From Achromobacter kerstersii (GTDB lineage: Bacteria; Pseudomonadota; Gammaproteobacteria; Burkholderiales; Burkholderiaceae_B): DNA of 64,000 nucleotides. A model generated the notes under the pieces. It ran no database searches, was not told the DNA's origin, and saw only the letters and a program-made list of their open reading frames with translations. Below are positions 41,823-49,537 of this stretch, in pieces. Made by a program: the position numbers and the translations under genes. Where the stretch lies: positions 62,001 through 126,000 of the forward strand of contig NZ_CADIJQ010000003.1 in assembly GCF_902859595.1 (NCBI RefSeq). The letters run 5' to 3'. Position 1 is the stretch's first letter. Each line of letters opens with the position of its first letter.

Positions 41823-42344
41823 TCAGTCGAACACATTCAACAGCACGTCTGCCACCACTGCGGTCGCTACGGCGACAAGAATAAGGTCGGTGCCTGCCAC
41901 TTGCCACTCGTAGCCGGGGTAGACCGGCAGCCTCGCCAGCATGGGGGCGGGGACCATCTTCTTGGCTATCCCAGGGGGGAGAGGCTTTCCTCGGGCGAGG
42001 TTTTTCCGGATGCCGGGCGGAAGCGAGCTATAGCCAGATAACCCGTACTCGCGAGCGTAGCCTTGGGCGATTGAGATGGTTATGCCGGCGTGCCGTAGCG
42101 TGACGCTCCCGCTGTCGCCATGACTATCTCCGCCCTTGCTCTTGGCCGATTGGCCCTTGTCGCTCTTGCCCTTATTGTTGCCATTGCCATTGCCATTGCC
42201 ATTGCCATTGCCGTTGTTGCCTTGGCTCTGTCCCGCGTTGTCGGGCTTTCCTTTGCCTTCAGGCGGGGCTGCGGAAGTCGCGCTGGCCCACGCCATACAG
42301 CATGTGGCGGCGATCACAAGGAGCTTGCGAGTTGGGCGATACAT
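41823..42344 (-). CDS. CigR-like (RcnB-type) exported protein
   Basis: A 173-residue protein with a signal peptide (cleavage near SAA, residue 26), a low-complexity Gly/Asn stretch made by a hexanucleotide repeat (GCCATT on the plus strand, five perfect copies 42180-42209), a Lys/Ser-rich part, then the RcnB/CigR-type motif LPPGIRKNLARGKPLPPGIAKK and a hydrophobic C-terminal helix (LILVAVATAVVADVLL). The strong GGAGG before the ATG supports the start. In Salmonella CigR is an anti-virulence membrane-associated factor; here the role is unknown. Confidence 0.78.
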   Translation of the reverse strand: MYRPTRKLLVIAATCCMAWASATSAAPPEGKGKPDNAGQSQGNNGNGNGNGNGNGNNKGKSDKGQSAKSKGGDSHGDSGSVTLRHAGITISIAQGYAREYGLSGYSSLPPGIRKNLARGKPLPPGIAKKMVPAPMLARLPVYPGYEWQVAGTDLILVAVATAVVADVLLNVFD

Positions 42345-42712
42345 GAGAAGACCTCCAAAAGTGGCGCGAATGCGTTGTCGTGATTCTAAAACTGCCGATT
42401 CGGCGTATCGGGACTTCGTCTGAAAAAGATGTAAAGGTTGGGTACGCCTGGCACGTGAATTACCCGTCTTCGCTAGTCAAAGCTCGAATTGTTCAGACTC
42501 GGAAAACATACTTCGTCACGACGACATTCATGATGCTAATTGGTTGAGGCTCAAAGTTTCAGAATGACACCTTGGGTCCCGTCCGCGACCTCGCCACCAC
42601 GCGTAACATCGTCCATGTTCACTAGTCTGAAAGGGTCTAGGGCTTGGAAGCAGCCCGTGCGACGATGGCCCATCACCGCGCTAAGTTCGTGCGGCCGAAT
42701 GCGAGGTTTTCA
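42345..42712. other. Intergenic region, no gene seen
   Basis: About 370 bases. It must contain the promoter of the minus-strand cigR-like gene, but no clear hexamer pair is visible. Open frames are short and lack ribosome sites. Confidence 0.4.
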
Positions 42713-42862
42713 ATGAACGATACGCAGCAGGAAAATCCCAGCAAGAAGCCTGATCCCTCACAGAAAACGGACCCGCCTACCGATCCTGTCGACGCGCCGA
42801 AGGAGAAGAGCGATGCGCCACGACGCATGCGCTGGCCCGCCGATTTTCCGGCCAAGCACTGA
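42713..42862 (+). CDS. Small hypothetical protein, 49 residues
   Basis: A Pro/Lys/Asp-rich, probably disordered peptide (NDTQQENPSKKPDPSQKT, ending RRMRWPADFPAKH). The ATG at 42713 has a CGAGG about ten bases upstream. No family recognised and no neighbours that suggest a job. It could also be a spurious frame. Confidence 0.4.
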   Translation: MNDTQQENPSKKPDPSQKTDPPTDPVDAPKEKSDAPRRMRWPADFPAKH

Positions 42863-42952
42863 TCGGTTTAGCGCGGTGGCGTCTCCTTGCTTCGCCACTT
42901 TCGGCGTATCCGTGATGCCAGGTTAATAGAACGCCAAGCGCAAAAGAGGGTG

Positions 42953-43012
42953 CAACCCGGCGCAACCCGGCGCAAACCGGCGCAAACCGGCGCAAACCGG
43001 CGCAAACCGGCG
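42953..43012. repeat. 10-bp tandem array, unit CAAMCCGGCG
   Basis: Two copies of CAACCCGGCG (42953-42972) and four copies of CAAACCGGCG (42973-43012), perfect within each type. It lies about 300 bases before the IS110 remnant in an otherwise gene-free stretch (42863-43316). Confidence 0.92.
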
Positions 43013-43316
43013 CAATTGACGCATATTGATCGACTCAATTCGTACGCCCACGTTGACTCCTACTATTGCTGCCCAGTATTCGCGCAGCTTGCGTGATGTT
43101 TCACACCATCGCCGCATTTTTTAAGAGGTGATTTTTTGTGGTTTAAAAATATCACTATTGTGGTCGACTTCAACACCCGCTGGATGGTATGGTGCGGACT
43201 CTCATTCACTTCTGAGGCCATTGCGGACACTGGACGCCTGGTGCTGGATTGACCCTGCATGAGTCAGGCAAGTGGGCGCAGTTGGCATACTTTCTTCGCA
43301 TGGGGAGGTATGAACG

Positions 43317-43979
43317 ATGTCTTATCTGGGTATCGACGTGTCTGAACTGAAACTGCGCTGCACCCTGCTGCTCGGACCGAAGAACGACAAGTGCAAGCGC
43401 AAGGTGGTGGCCAATAATCGGCAGGGCGTGTACGAGCTGATTCGATGGTGTGCCAAACACGGGCTGTCGTCGGATCAGGTGCATGGCGTGATGGACGGCA
43501 CAGGGCTTTACCACGAGCAGTCGGCCACGACGCTGCACGATACAGGCGCGACGGTTTCGCTCGTCAACCCGGAAAATGTTCATGACTTTGGCCAAACGCG
43601 GGACATGCGATCTCGGACCGATGGGCTCGATAGTCTGGCGCTGGCTCGCTACGGTGTCGCGGCGCAACCGCCGACTTGGCAGCCGTCTCCTGCCCACGTC
43701 CGTGCACTTCGTGACTTGGTGGCGCAATGGGAGGCGTTGTCCGAAGACCGGACGCGATCGCTGAATCGGCTAAAAAAAGCGGACGCGAGTGCAGCGCTGG
43801 CGTTGGTGGAAAGCTCGATCAGCAATTCTCTGTGTTTCTATGATGGCGAAATGGCACGGTTGGAAAGGGCGATTGATGATCACATTGACCACCATTCGGA
43901 CCTGCAAGAAGACGCTGCCTTACTTGCAATGATTCCCGGGACGTGTATGAACCGATCCCCGTCTCGTGAGAATTGTTGA
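43317..43979 (+). pseudogene. IS110-family transposase, truncated after the DEDD domain
   Basis: A 220-residue frame with the N-terminal RuvC-like DEDD domain of IS110 transposases: MSYLGIDVSELKL (first Asp), HGVMDGTGLYHEQ (Glu region) and RTDGLDSLALARYG (last Asp pair). A strong GGGGAGG precedes the ATG. The family is normally ~320-340 residues with a C-terminal Tnp_20 domain; here the match stops at LLAMIPGT, where that domain should begin, and the reading frame ends 12 codons later. No C-terminal half is seen downstream. The element is a dead remnant. Confidence 0.82.
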
Positions 43980-44007
43980 ACATTATCTCCGGTTTCATTT
44001 TGTAGTA

Positions 44008-44038
44008 TCTCCACTGAAAGCAATTAGAAAGGTGGAGA
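44008..44038 (+). promoter_or_regulatory. Hairpin covering the ribosome site of the CxxC protein gene
   Basis: TCTCCAC (44008-44014) is perfectly complementary to GTGGAGA (44032-44038), which contains the Shine-Dalgarno sequence of the ATG at 44040. Pairing would hide the ribosome site. Confidence 0.6.
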
Positions 44039-44039
44039 A

Positions 44040-44249
44040 ATGCCGGCTTGTAATGATTGCGAGGGCATTGTTCAGAATAAACGTGGCGCGCCCGGTCACG
44101 ATCGGTTGATATGTCTGGAAGTCGTCAGAAGTTTGGCGTCGGTCACGCGCGGCGCCAGGCACGAAGCATTCATTTGCTCGGTCTGCAATACCGAGTGGGA
44201 TCACTTGCACGACAAGAAAGACGCGAACGCTGGCTGGAGCCGGTGCTAG
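44040..44249 (+). CDS. Small protein with two CxxC pairs (zinc-ribbon-like), unknown
   Basis: A 69-residue protein with CNDC at residues 4-7 and CSVC at 46-49 followed by NTEW, the spacing of a small zinc ribbon. The ribosome site AGGTGGAG ends three to four bases before the ATG. No family is recognised. It converges with the LexA-box gene and follows the IS110 remnant. Coding status is moderately supported by the ribosome site and the paired cysteines. Confidence 0.5.
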   Translation: MPACNDCEGIVQNKRGAPGHDRLICLEVVRSLASVTRGARHEAFICSVCNTEWDHLHDKKDANAGWSRC

Positions 44250-44290
44250 ACCGCCAGCCCTGCGCGCGGTTGACGCTAGTGACGCCGTTG

Positions 44291-44584
44291 TCACCGCGGC
44301 GCCATTCCCTTTCGTAGCCGGTTCGGCGCTTCCATCAGCGACGTCGTCATGTCGTCGCGTTCCTGCACACAGGGTTCGTCGCGCAAGGCTTTCATGAAGT
44401 CGTCGTAGAGCTCGCCGGTCAGACCGGCGGGACGCTTGAAGTCACCCGACAGCTGATAGGCGCGCAGCAGGACGGACCTTAGCCGTTTGACCTCCCAGAG
44501 CAGGGAGATCACGTCGGGGTTCCAGGGCTGACGCTCGCGGATGGTGCGCAGGTCGGCGTGGGTGAGGGGGGATTTGAACGGCAT
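44291..44584 (-). CDS. LexA-box-associated protein of unknown function, 97 residues
   Basis: A soluble, charged 97-residue protein (start MPFKSPLTHADLRTIRERQP; core VISLLWEVKRLRSVLLRAYQL is likely helical; TGELYDDFMKALRDEP). No family recognised. Its ATG is nine bases from a near-consensus SOS box (44594-44613) and 49 bases behind the SRAP gene on the same strand. No Shine-Dalgarno is visible, and the -10 candidates (TATACT, TATAAA) lie in the box, so the mRNA may have a very short leader. Induction by DNA damage is inferred from the box. Confidence 0.65.
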   Translation of the reverse strand: MPFKSPLTHADLRTIRERQPWNPDVISLLWEVKRLRSVLLRAYQLSGDFKRPAGLTGELYDDFMKALRDEPCVQERDDMTTSLMEAPNRLRKGMAPR

Positions 44585-44593
44585 AGCGGAAAA

Positions 44594-44613
44594 TACTGTT
44601 TATATATCCAGTA
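44594..44613 (-). promoter_or_regulatory. LexA (SOS) box
   Basis: The 20-base site TACTGTTTATATATCCAGTA (plus-strand reading) matches the E. coli consensus for LexA at 18 of 20 positions, including both CTG/CAG half sites with ten bases between. It overlaps the likely -10 region of the minus-strand 97-residue gene. Confidence 0.8.
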
Positions 44614-44632
44614 TAGTCCGCGATAAACGGGG

Positions 44633-45295
44633 TCATTTCATCGGCATGGCAATCAATTTTTCGGCGGGGTAGGGAACGAGGAAGTCGCGGGTCCGGTCGC
44701 TGGACGACGTGAGCCAGTCACCGTAGGCGCCCTCTGGCAGGATGACGACCATGCGCTTTTCTTCGCCGGGCCGGTGGTAGCGCTGGAACAGCGGGTCGTG
44801 GTCGGCGTTGATGGTCAGCATGGTGTAGCTCTCATTGAGCTGGCCGCTGGCATCGCGCCATCGGTCCCATAGGCCGGCGATCCCCAGCGGAGCCCCATCG
44901 GCTCGCGCAAAGCGCGTGGAAATGGCCGAACCCGATCGCCAATCCGGTTCGAATATCGCATCCGCAGGAATGATGCAACGTTGCGCCCGGCGCCAGGCAT
45001 TGCTGAACGTGAACGACTTGGCGGCGGTCTCGCTGCGTGCATTGAACGTAGAGAGTTTGCCCGCCTTGTCCTGCCCGTCGGCACGAGTTAACGCAGAGAT
45101 CAAACCCCAGCGGCCGGTGACGGCTTCGCGCTCGGGAACGGCGTCGTCTCCGGCGTCGTGTTCCACCGGCCTGCGCACGAATACTCCCTGATATCGAGGC
45201 CACATGTCATAGGGGCCGGCAGCGGGTTTCGTGCGCACGCCGAACTTCTGTAGCAGCAGTTCGGCATCCTTCAGCGTCTGATAGTGCGAACACAT
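44633..45295 (-). CDS. SRAP-domain protein (YedK/HMCES type)
   Basis: A 220-residue SOS response-associated peptidase-like protein. Catalytic Cys2 directly follows the initiator Met (MCSHYQ), and the other active residues are present: Asn85/Arg87 in FNARSE, Glu116 in PADAIFEPDW and His174 in YHRPGEEKRMVVIL. Proteins of this family cross-link to abasic sites in single-stranded DNA and shield them. The start at 45295 is fixed by the need for Cys at position 2; a longer frame exists but would bury it. The next gene downstream has a LexA box. Confidence 0.92.
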   Translation of the reverse strand: MCSHYQTLKDAELLLQKFGVRTKPAAGPYDMWPRYQGVFVRRPVEHDAGDDAVPEREAVTGRWGLISALTRADGQDKAGKLSTFNARSETAAKSFTFSNAWRRAQRCIIPADAIFEPDWRSGSAISTRFARADGAPLGIAGLWDRWRDASGQLNESYTMLTINADHDPLFQRYHRPGEEKRMVVILPEGAYGDWLTSSSDRTRDFLVPYPAEKLIAMPMK

Positions 45296-45381
45296 GCATG
45301 CCTCGTCATTGGGAAGCGGCGAAATCAGTATACGGGTGTCTGTCAGCCTTCCGTTGGCATCCTGAGAGTACGATTTATTCC

Positions 45382-46776
45382 ATGGAAAAACCTTCATCAC
45401 AGCAGGCCCTGCTCTGGGTAGTCGCGGCCTGCTTTTTCATGCAGACGCTGGACACCACGATCGTCAATACCGCCTTGCCGTCGATTGCACGCAGCTTGGG
45501 CGAGGACGTACTGGCGTTAAAGCCGGTGGTGGTCGCGTACACGCTGACCATGGCAATGTTCACGCCGGCATCCGGCTGGCTGGCGGATCGCTACGGCACG
45601 CGTCGCGTGTACTTGGCGGCCATTTTGATATTTGCCGTGGGCTCGGTGTTTTGCGCCGTGGCTCAGACGCTGACGCAGTTGACGATTGCGCGGGTGGTGC
45701 AGGGCGTGGGCGGCTCCATGCTGTTGCCGATCGGGCGCTTGGCGGTCCTGCGCACGGTGCCGGGCGACCAGTACATTTCGGCGTTGGCCTTCGTGTCGAT
45801 CGCGGGTCAGATCGGTCCTATTTTTGGTCCGACCCTGGGCGGGTTGCTGGTGCAGGTGGCAAGCTGGCACTGGATTTTCATGATCAATGTCCCGATCGGA
45901 ATCGCAGGCCTGTTTGCCGTGCGCCGCTACTTGCCTGAAGACGCATTGCCGGACGTGGCGCCGTTCGATGTGCTGGGTTGCGCCTTGTTGTCGTTGTGCA
46001 TGGTGTCGTTTTCGCTTGGCCTGGACTTGCCGGCGGGTGCCGGCCGTATGGCGTGGTCGGCGGGCTTGTTCGCGCTTAGCGCCCTGACGGTGTTGTTATA
46101 TGTGGTGCATGCGCGCCGGCGTCAGAATCCGCTTTTCCAATTGCGGTTGTTTAACGAGCCTAATTTCAGCGTCGGCTTGGTGGGCAATCTGGTTTGCCGG
46201 ATCGGCAGTAGCGCGGTGCCGTTCCTGTTGCCGCTGTTGCTGCAATTGCAGTTGGGCTATAGCCCGCTGCAATCGGGGCTGATGATGCTGCCGGCTGCCA
46301 TCGCGGGGACGATATCCAAACCGTGGATCGCCCCGCTCGTCCGGCGTTTCGGCTACGACACGTTCCTGTTGGTCAATACGCTGTTGGTCGGTGCGTCGAT
46401 CGTGTCGTTTGCCGCGATTTCACCCGGGTGGCCACTCGCGTTGCAGGTGCTTCAGCTTGCCCTGTTCGGTGCGACCAACTCCATGCAATTTGCGGCGATG
46501 AACAGTGTGACGTTGAAAGGACTGAGCAAACAGGACGCCGCCAGCGGGAATAGTCTGTTTTCAATGATCCAGATGCTCGCCATCGGCCTGGGCGTGACCA
46601 TCGGGGGCGGGTTGGTCGGCATGTTCTCGGGCGAGGCGAATGCCGCTTTGGGCCGCGCATTTACATTGAGCTTCGTGTGCGTGGGCGTCATCACCTTGTT
46701 ATCTGCCTGGGTGTTCCGGCGGCTGGATATGACGCAATTGGGGCGTCCGGCGGGCAACCGGCCGGCCGCTGGCTAA
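45382..46776 (+). CDS. DHA2-family MFS drug exporter (EmrB/QacA type)
   Basis: A 464-residue transporter with about 14 membrane segments. Motifs: MQTLDTTIVNTALPSIARSL (motif D1), GWLADRYGTRRVYLAA (motif A), and GVGGSMLLPIGRLAVLR (after motif B). This group exports drugs or toxic organic compounds with protons. It is divergent from the SRAP gene with 86 bases between them. The start at 45382 avoids an N-terminal extension without membrane-protein features. Substrate unknown; no membrane-fusion partner is adjacent. Confidence 0.9.
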   Translation: MEKPSSQQALLWVVAACFFMQTLDTTIVNTALPSIARSLGEDVLALKPVVVAYTLTMAMFTPASGWLADRYGTRRVYLAAILIFAVGSVFCAVAQTLTQLTIARVVQGVGGSMLLPIGRLAVLRTVPGDQYISALAFVSIAGQIGPIFGPTLGGLLVQVASWHWIFMINVPIGIAGLFAVRRYLPEDALPDVAPFDVLGCALLSLCMVSFSLGLDLPAGAGRMAWSAGLFALSALTVLLYVVHARRRQNPLFQLRLFNEPNFSVGLVGNLVCRIGSSAVPFLLPLLLQLQLGYSPLQSGLMMLPAAIAGTISKPWIAPLVRRFGYDTFLLVNTLLVGASIVSFAAISPGWPLALQVLQLALFGATNSMQFAAMNSVTLKGLSKQDAASGNSLFSMIQMLAIGLGVTIGGGLVGMFSGEANAALGRAFTLSFVCVGVITLLSAWVFRRLDMTQLGRPAGNRPAAG

Positions 46777-46978
46777 CTATTTCTGAGAGCCGGAAATGGA
46801 AGAGCGCCCCAGCTCTAGATGAGTCTGAGGCGCTCCTGCCCGGCTTCGCACGCGATGGGTGTCAGACAGCCCGGCAACTCAAATCTACTGCTCGGCAATC
46901 ACGTCGACAATAGGGAAAACCCTGAAAAATTAGCGGCTTACATGATTTCGTAGCGACACGAATATCAAGCCTGAATCA
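46777..46978 (+). other. Gap between the MFS gene and the tad locus terminator
   Basis: Holds a hairpin (GAGCGCC 46802-46808 with GGCGCTC 46829-46835). The rest shows no gene. Since a full terminator follows at 46979, either the MFS transcript runs this far or a short untranslated RNA is made here. Confidence 0.4.
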
Positions 46979-47010
46979 CCCCTTGCCGCCGTTGGCGCGA
47001 GGGGTTTTTC
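46979..47010 (+). terminator. Terminator ahead of the tad locus
   Basis: CCCCTTGC (46979-46986) pairs with GCGAGGGG (46997-47004, one G-U), with further partial pairing towards the GTT loop, followed by TTTTTC. Confidence 0.85.
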
Positions 47011-47142
47011 TTTGTGCATCGCAATGGGTTTTTCGTTGAAAAAAGGGGCGTGATCAATTTGCCCACCTCGGTATCTGCGAATTGTGGCCCCTGCGCGTCA
47101 AGCCGACACTGCAGCCTACTTTCAAGGAACCGGAGAGCAGAG

Positions 47143-47409
47143 ATGCAGGCAATACGTTTACGTCAGTTGGGCCAAGGTATGACGGAGTACATCGTGGTCG
47201 TGGCCTTGGTGGCCGTTGGGGCGATCGCTGTGTATCAGTACTTCGGGCAAGTGGTGCGCTCGCAGACGGCGGCCATGGCGCGCGAGCTTGCAGGGGAAGA
47301 CGGCGGCACGCAAACGCGCGCAGCGCAGCAGGCGGCGCAGAAGGCGGCGGCGCAGACCAAGGCGCGTTCGCTCAAGTCCTTTACCGGCAACGCCACGGAT
47401 GCGAAGTGA
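47143..47409 (+). CDS. Flp-type pilin
   Basis: An 88-residue prepilin: short leader ending RQLGQG, then MTEYIVVVALVAVGAIAVYQYFG with the Glu-Tyr pair at mature positions +3/+4 style of the Flp subfamily, followed by a polar, Ala/Gln-rich tail (AAQQAAQKAAAQTKARS) that is longer than in classical Flp. The ATG at 47143 has GGAGAG upstream. It is probably the subunit, or a pseudopilin, of the Tad pilus encoded downstream. Processing needs a TadV/CpaA peptidase that is not in the window. Confidence 0.82.
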   Translation: MQAIRLRQLGQGMTEYIVVVALVAVGAIAVYQYFGQVVRSQTAAMARELAGEDGGTQTRAAQQAAQKAAAQTKARSLKSFTGNATDAK

Positions 47410-47423
47410 TCATCCATCGCCAC

Positions 47424-48815
47424 ATGCCACCGCATCGACAGCACGGCCAAGCCTTGGTGCTGGGCATGTTGATCTTGTCCGTGGCTGCGGCTTCTCTGGT
47501 CGTGCTCTACAACCTGGGCCAGACGGTGGCAGGCCGCATTCGCCTGACGCACGCGGCGGATGCGGCCGCCTACAGCGGCGCGCTTGAGCAGGCACGCGTG
47601 CTTAACGCCATCGCGTATATCAATCGAACACAGATCGCGCATCAGGTAGCGATGGCGCATTTGGTCACGCTTGCCGCGTCGGCGCAGTATGGCCGCGCAT
47701 TGCACGCGCAGCGCACTCGGGGGAATCCTCCGTCCAGCCTGATTGCCATGTTGTTCGGGCCAGAGATGGGGCTGGCGTACCGCGCCGGGCAAGCGTCGCC
47801 GATTGTTGACGCGCAGTTGGCAAGCGCATTCGCGCAGCACGACCGTGTCGTGCATCAAGTGTTGGAAACTGCCGCCCATTCGGCAATGACGGAGTTGACC
47901 AAAACGCGTGATCGCATCATGCAAAAAGTGCTGGCTGTCAATCTGGATGACCTGCCTTCAGCAGGGGATCAGCGTGCGGGGACTATTAGCGTGCGTCTGT
48001 TGTCGGACGCATGGCCGGGCTTTGTGGAACGCCATCGCGCCAACCGAAAAACGGGCTTGTGGCCAGCAATAGATCTAGCGGCAGGCCGCTACGGTTTTCT
48101 GAAACCGCGGAATGCCACGCGGCGCAATCCTTGGCCGGTCAGCCATCGCTGCCCGTTGAAGCGTCATGAGCTGCGCCGCCGCGGTTCGACATGGCTTGGG
48201 CCGGACGGACGGTGGGGCGCATTGGATACGCAGTCGTTCCATGCTCTGCGATCGAACCGCTGGGTGGGCTGTTATTTTCGTGAATACGCCATGGGTTGGG
48301 GGACCACGCAAGGTCAGAAAAGCAAAGGACCCGACGGCCTTGATTATGTGGATGAACCGCCTGCTGATTTCTCTCAAGAGGATTTTTGGCGCTGGGTAGA
48401 GCAGTCGACATCGTGGGACATATTCAACGGTGTGACGAATCCCATGGCCAACTCCTACGCGATGGCGTCCGCGCAACGGTGGCCAGGCCGAGGCCTGCCG
48501 ACCTACCGGGAAGTCGCGTCGTCGCGCATCCACTTGCCCTTGCGCTTCGCAGTCAGCGTGCGCATGGCAGGCGCCTTGTTGAAGACGACGGATGCGGGTA
48601 GCGCAGTGGCCTCACCGATGGGCATTTTCCGCTATGCCGCTTTGGGGCGGTCAGGGGGAATAAGCGTGACCAGCGCCGCAGAAACGTACTTCCTGCGCCC
48701 GGAGTCGCGTGCTGACGGCCGTGGCGAACTGGCCACGCTGTTTCGCCCTTACTGGCAGGCCCGTCTCTCTGCCGTTGCTTCTCAGGAACGGCAGCATGCC
48801 AGGGGAACACCATGA
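47424..48815 (+). CDS. TadG-like pilus assembly protein
   Basis: A 463-residue protein with the Tad (TadG N-terminal) motif RQHGQALVLGMLILSVAAAS, one N-terminal membrane helix and the RLTHAADAAAYSGALEQARVLNAIAY segment typical of these proteins. The rest is a large presumably periplasmic domain. Start is ATG 47424; a GTG at 47406 overlapping the pilin stop (GTGA) is also possible and would couple the genes. TadG-like proteins are minor pilins or pilus-tip/anchoring components. Confidence 0.8.
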   Translation: MPPHRQHGQALVLGMLILSVAAASLVVLYNLGQTVAGRIRLTHAADAAAYSGALEQARVLNAIAYINRTQIAHQVAMAHLVTLAASAQYGRALHAQRTRGNPPSSLIAMLFGPEMGLAYRAGQASPIVDAQLASAFAQHDRVVHQVLETAAHSAMTELTKTRDRIMQKVLAVNLDDLPSAGDQRAGTISVRLLSDAWPGFVERHRANRKTGLWPAIDLAAGRYGFLKPRNATRRNPWPVSHRCPLKRHELRRRGSTWLGPDGRWGALDTQSFHALRSNRWVGCYFREYAMGWGTTQGQKSKGPDGLDYVDEPPADFSQEDFWRWVEQSTSWDIFNGVTNPMANSYAMASAQRWPGRGLPTYREVASSRIHLPLRFAVSVRMAGALLKTTDAGSAVASPMGIFRYAALGRSGGISVTSAAETYFLRPESRADGRGELATLFRPYWQARLSAVASQERQHARGTP

Positions 48816-49537
48816 TGAAGATCGCAAAGAGACCCGAGCCGCTCGGTCAACAAAGGGGGCAGGCTGTTGTCGAGGCAATGCTGATGATGCCTTTGATGGG
48901 TGTGTTGATCTGGGCGGTGTCGTGGGTGGGTGGCCTGCAGTTTTCCGCGCAGCAGATGTCTCAGGCCAGCCGCAAGGCTGCCATGGCAGGGGCAATGGGG
49001 CAACCGCTCAGCCCGCGTGATGCGATGAAGGCGATAGGCCTGAACCGGCGCGTCGAGGCCTTGACGGATGTGGCCGCGCAGCACGTAGCTTTGTTGCAGG
49101 ACGAATGGTTTGGCGGGGAGCTACAGCTGTTGTCCGTGCACGCCCACGCAAACCCAAACCCAAACCCAAACCCAAACCCAAACCCAAACCCAAACCCAAA
49201 CCCAAACCCAAACCCAAACCCAAACCCAAACCCAAACCCACGCGCACCCCATCTTGTCTCTGCGTTTACGGCGCCGATCACGCGCTACACCCGGGTCGCG
49301 GTGGGGGCGGGCTATGCGCACGGGGATAAGGACGCTAGGCATCGCATCGCCAACGCGCCGACGGCATGGCGGCAGGCAGAACGCGGCTCGGTGGCGCAAG
49401 CGCGGCGATTTGAGTCGCTTGTCGCGCGCATGGACGGCCCTTGGGGCAGGCCATCGATACAGACGGATTGGCTTTCCGCATGGGCGGATGTGGTGCCGGG
49501 GGATCGGCTGAACCAGAAAAGAGGGCAAGCTAAATGA
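48812..49537 (+). CDS. TadE-like pseudopilin with (Asn-Pro)15 repeat
   Basis: A 241-residue protein with the TadE pattern near the start (QQRGQAVVEAMLMMPLMGVL: Gly then Glu at +5 before a hydrophobic helix). Residues 114-143 are a perfect Asn-Pro dipeptide repeat encoded by (AAACCC)15, which separates the N-terminal pilin part from a soluble C-terminal domain. Because the unit is six bases, copy changes keep the frame. ATGA overlaps join it to tadG before and to the next gene after. TadE proteins are pseudopilins needed for pilus assembly. Confidence 0.8.
   Translation: MMKIAKRPEPLGQQRGQAVVEAMLMMPLMGVLIWAVSWVGGLQFSAQQMSQASRKAAMAGAMGQPLSPRDAMKAIGLNRRVEALTDVAAQHVALLQDEWFGGELQLLSVHAHANPNPNPNPNPNPNPNPNPNPNPNPNPNPNPRAPHLVSAFTAPITRYTRVAVGAGYAHGDKDARHRIANAPTAWRQAERGSVAQARRFESLVARMDGPWGRPSIQTDWLSAWADVVPGDRLNQKRGQAK
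49150..49239. repeat. Hexanucleotide array (AAACCC)15 inside the TadE-like gene
   Basis: Fifteen perfect units. It encodes 15 Asn-Pro dipeptides; on the other strand it reads TTTGGG. Confidence 0.97.

Noticed and set aside
42953..43012. CRISPR array
   Set aside because: Units of 10 bases are directly adjacent with no spacers; the other arrays fail for the same reason, and no cas genes are present.
49150..49239. Telomere-like TTTGGG/CCCAAA repeat
   Set aside because: It lies inside a coding frame in the middle of a chromosome and encodes Asn-Pro; there is no sign of a replicon end.
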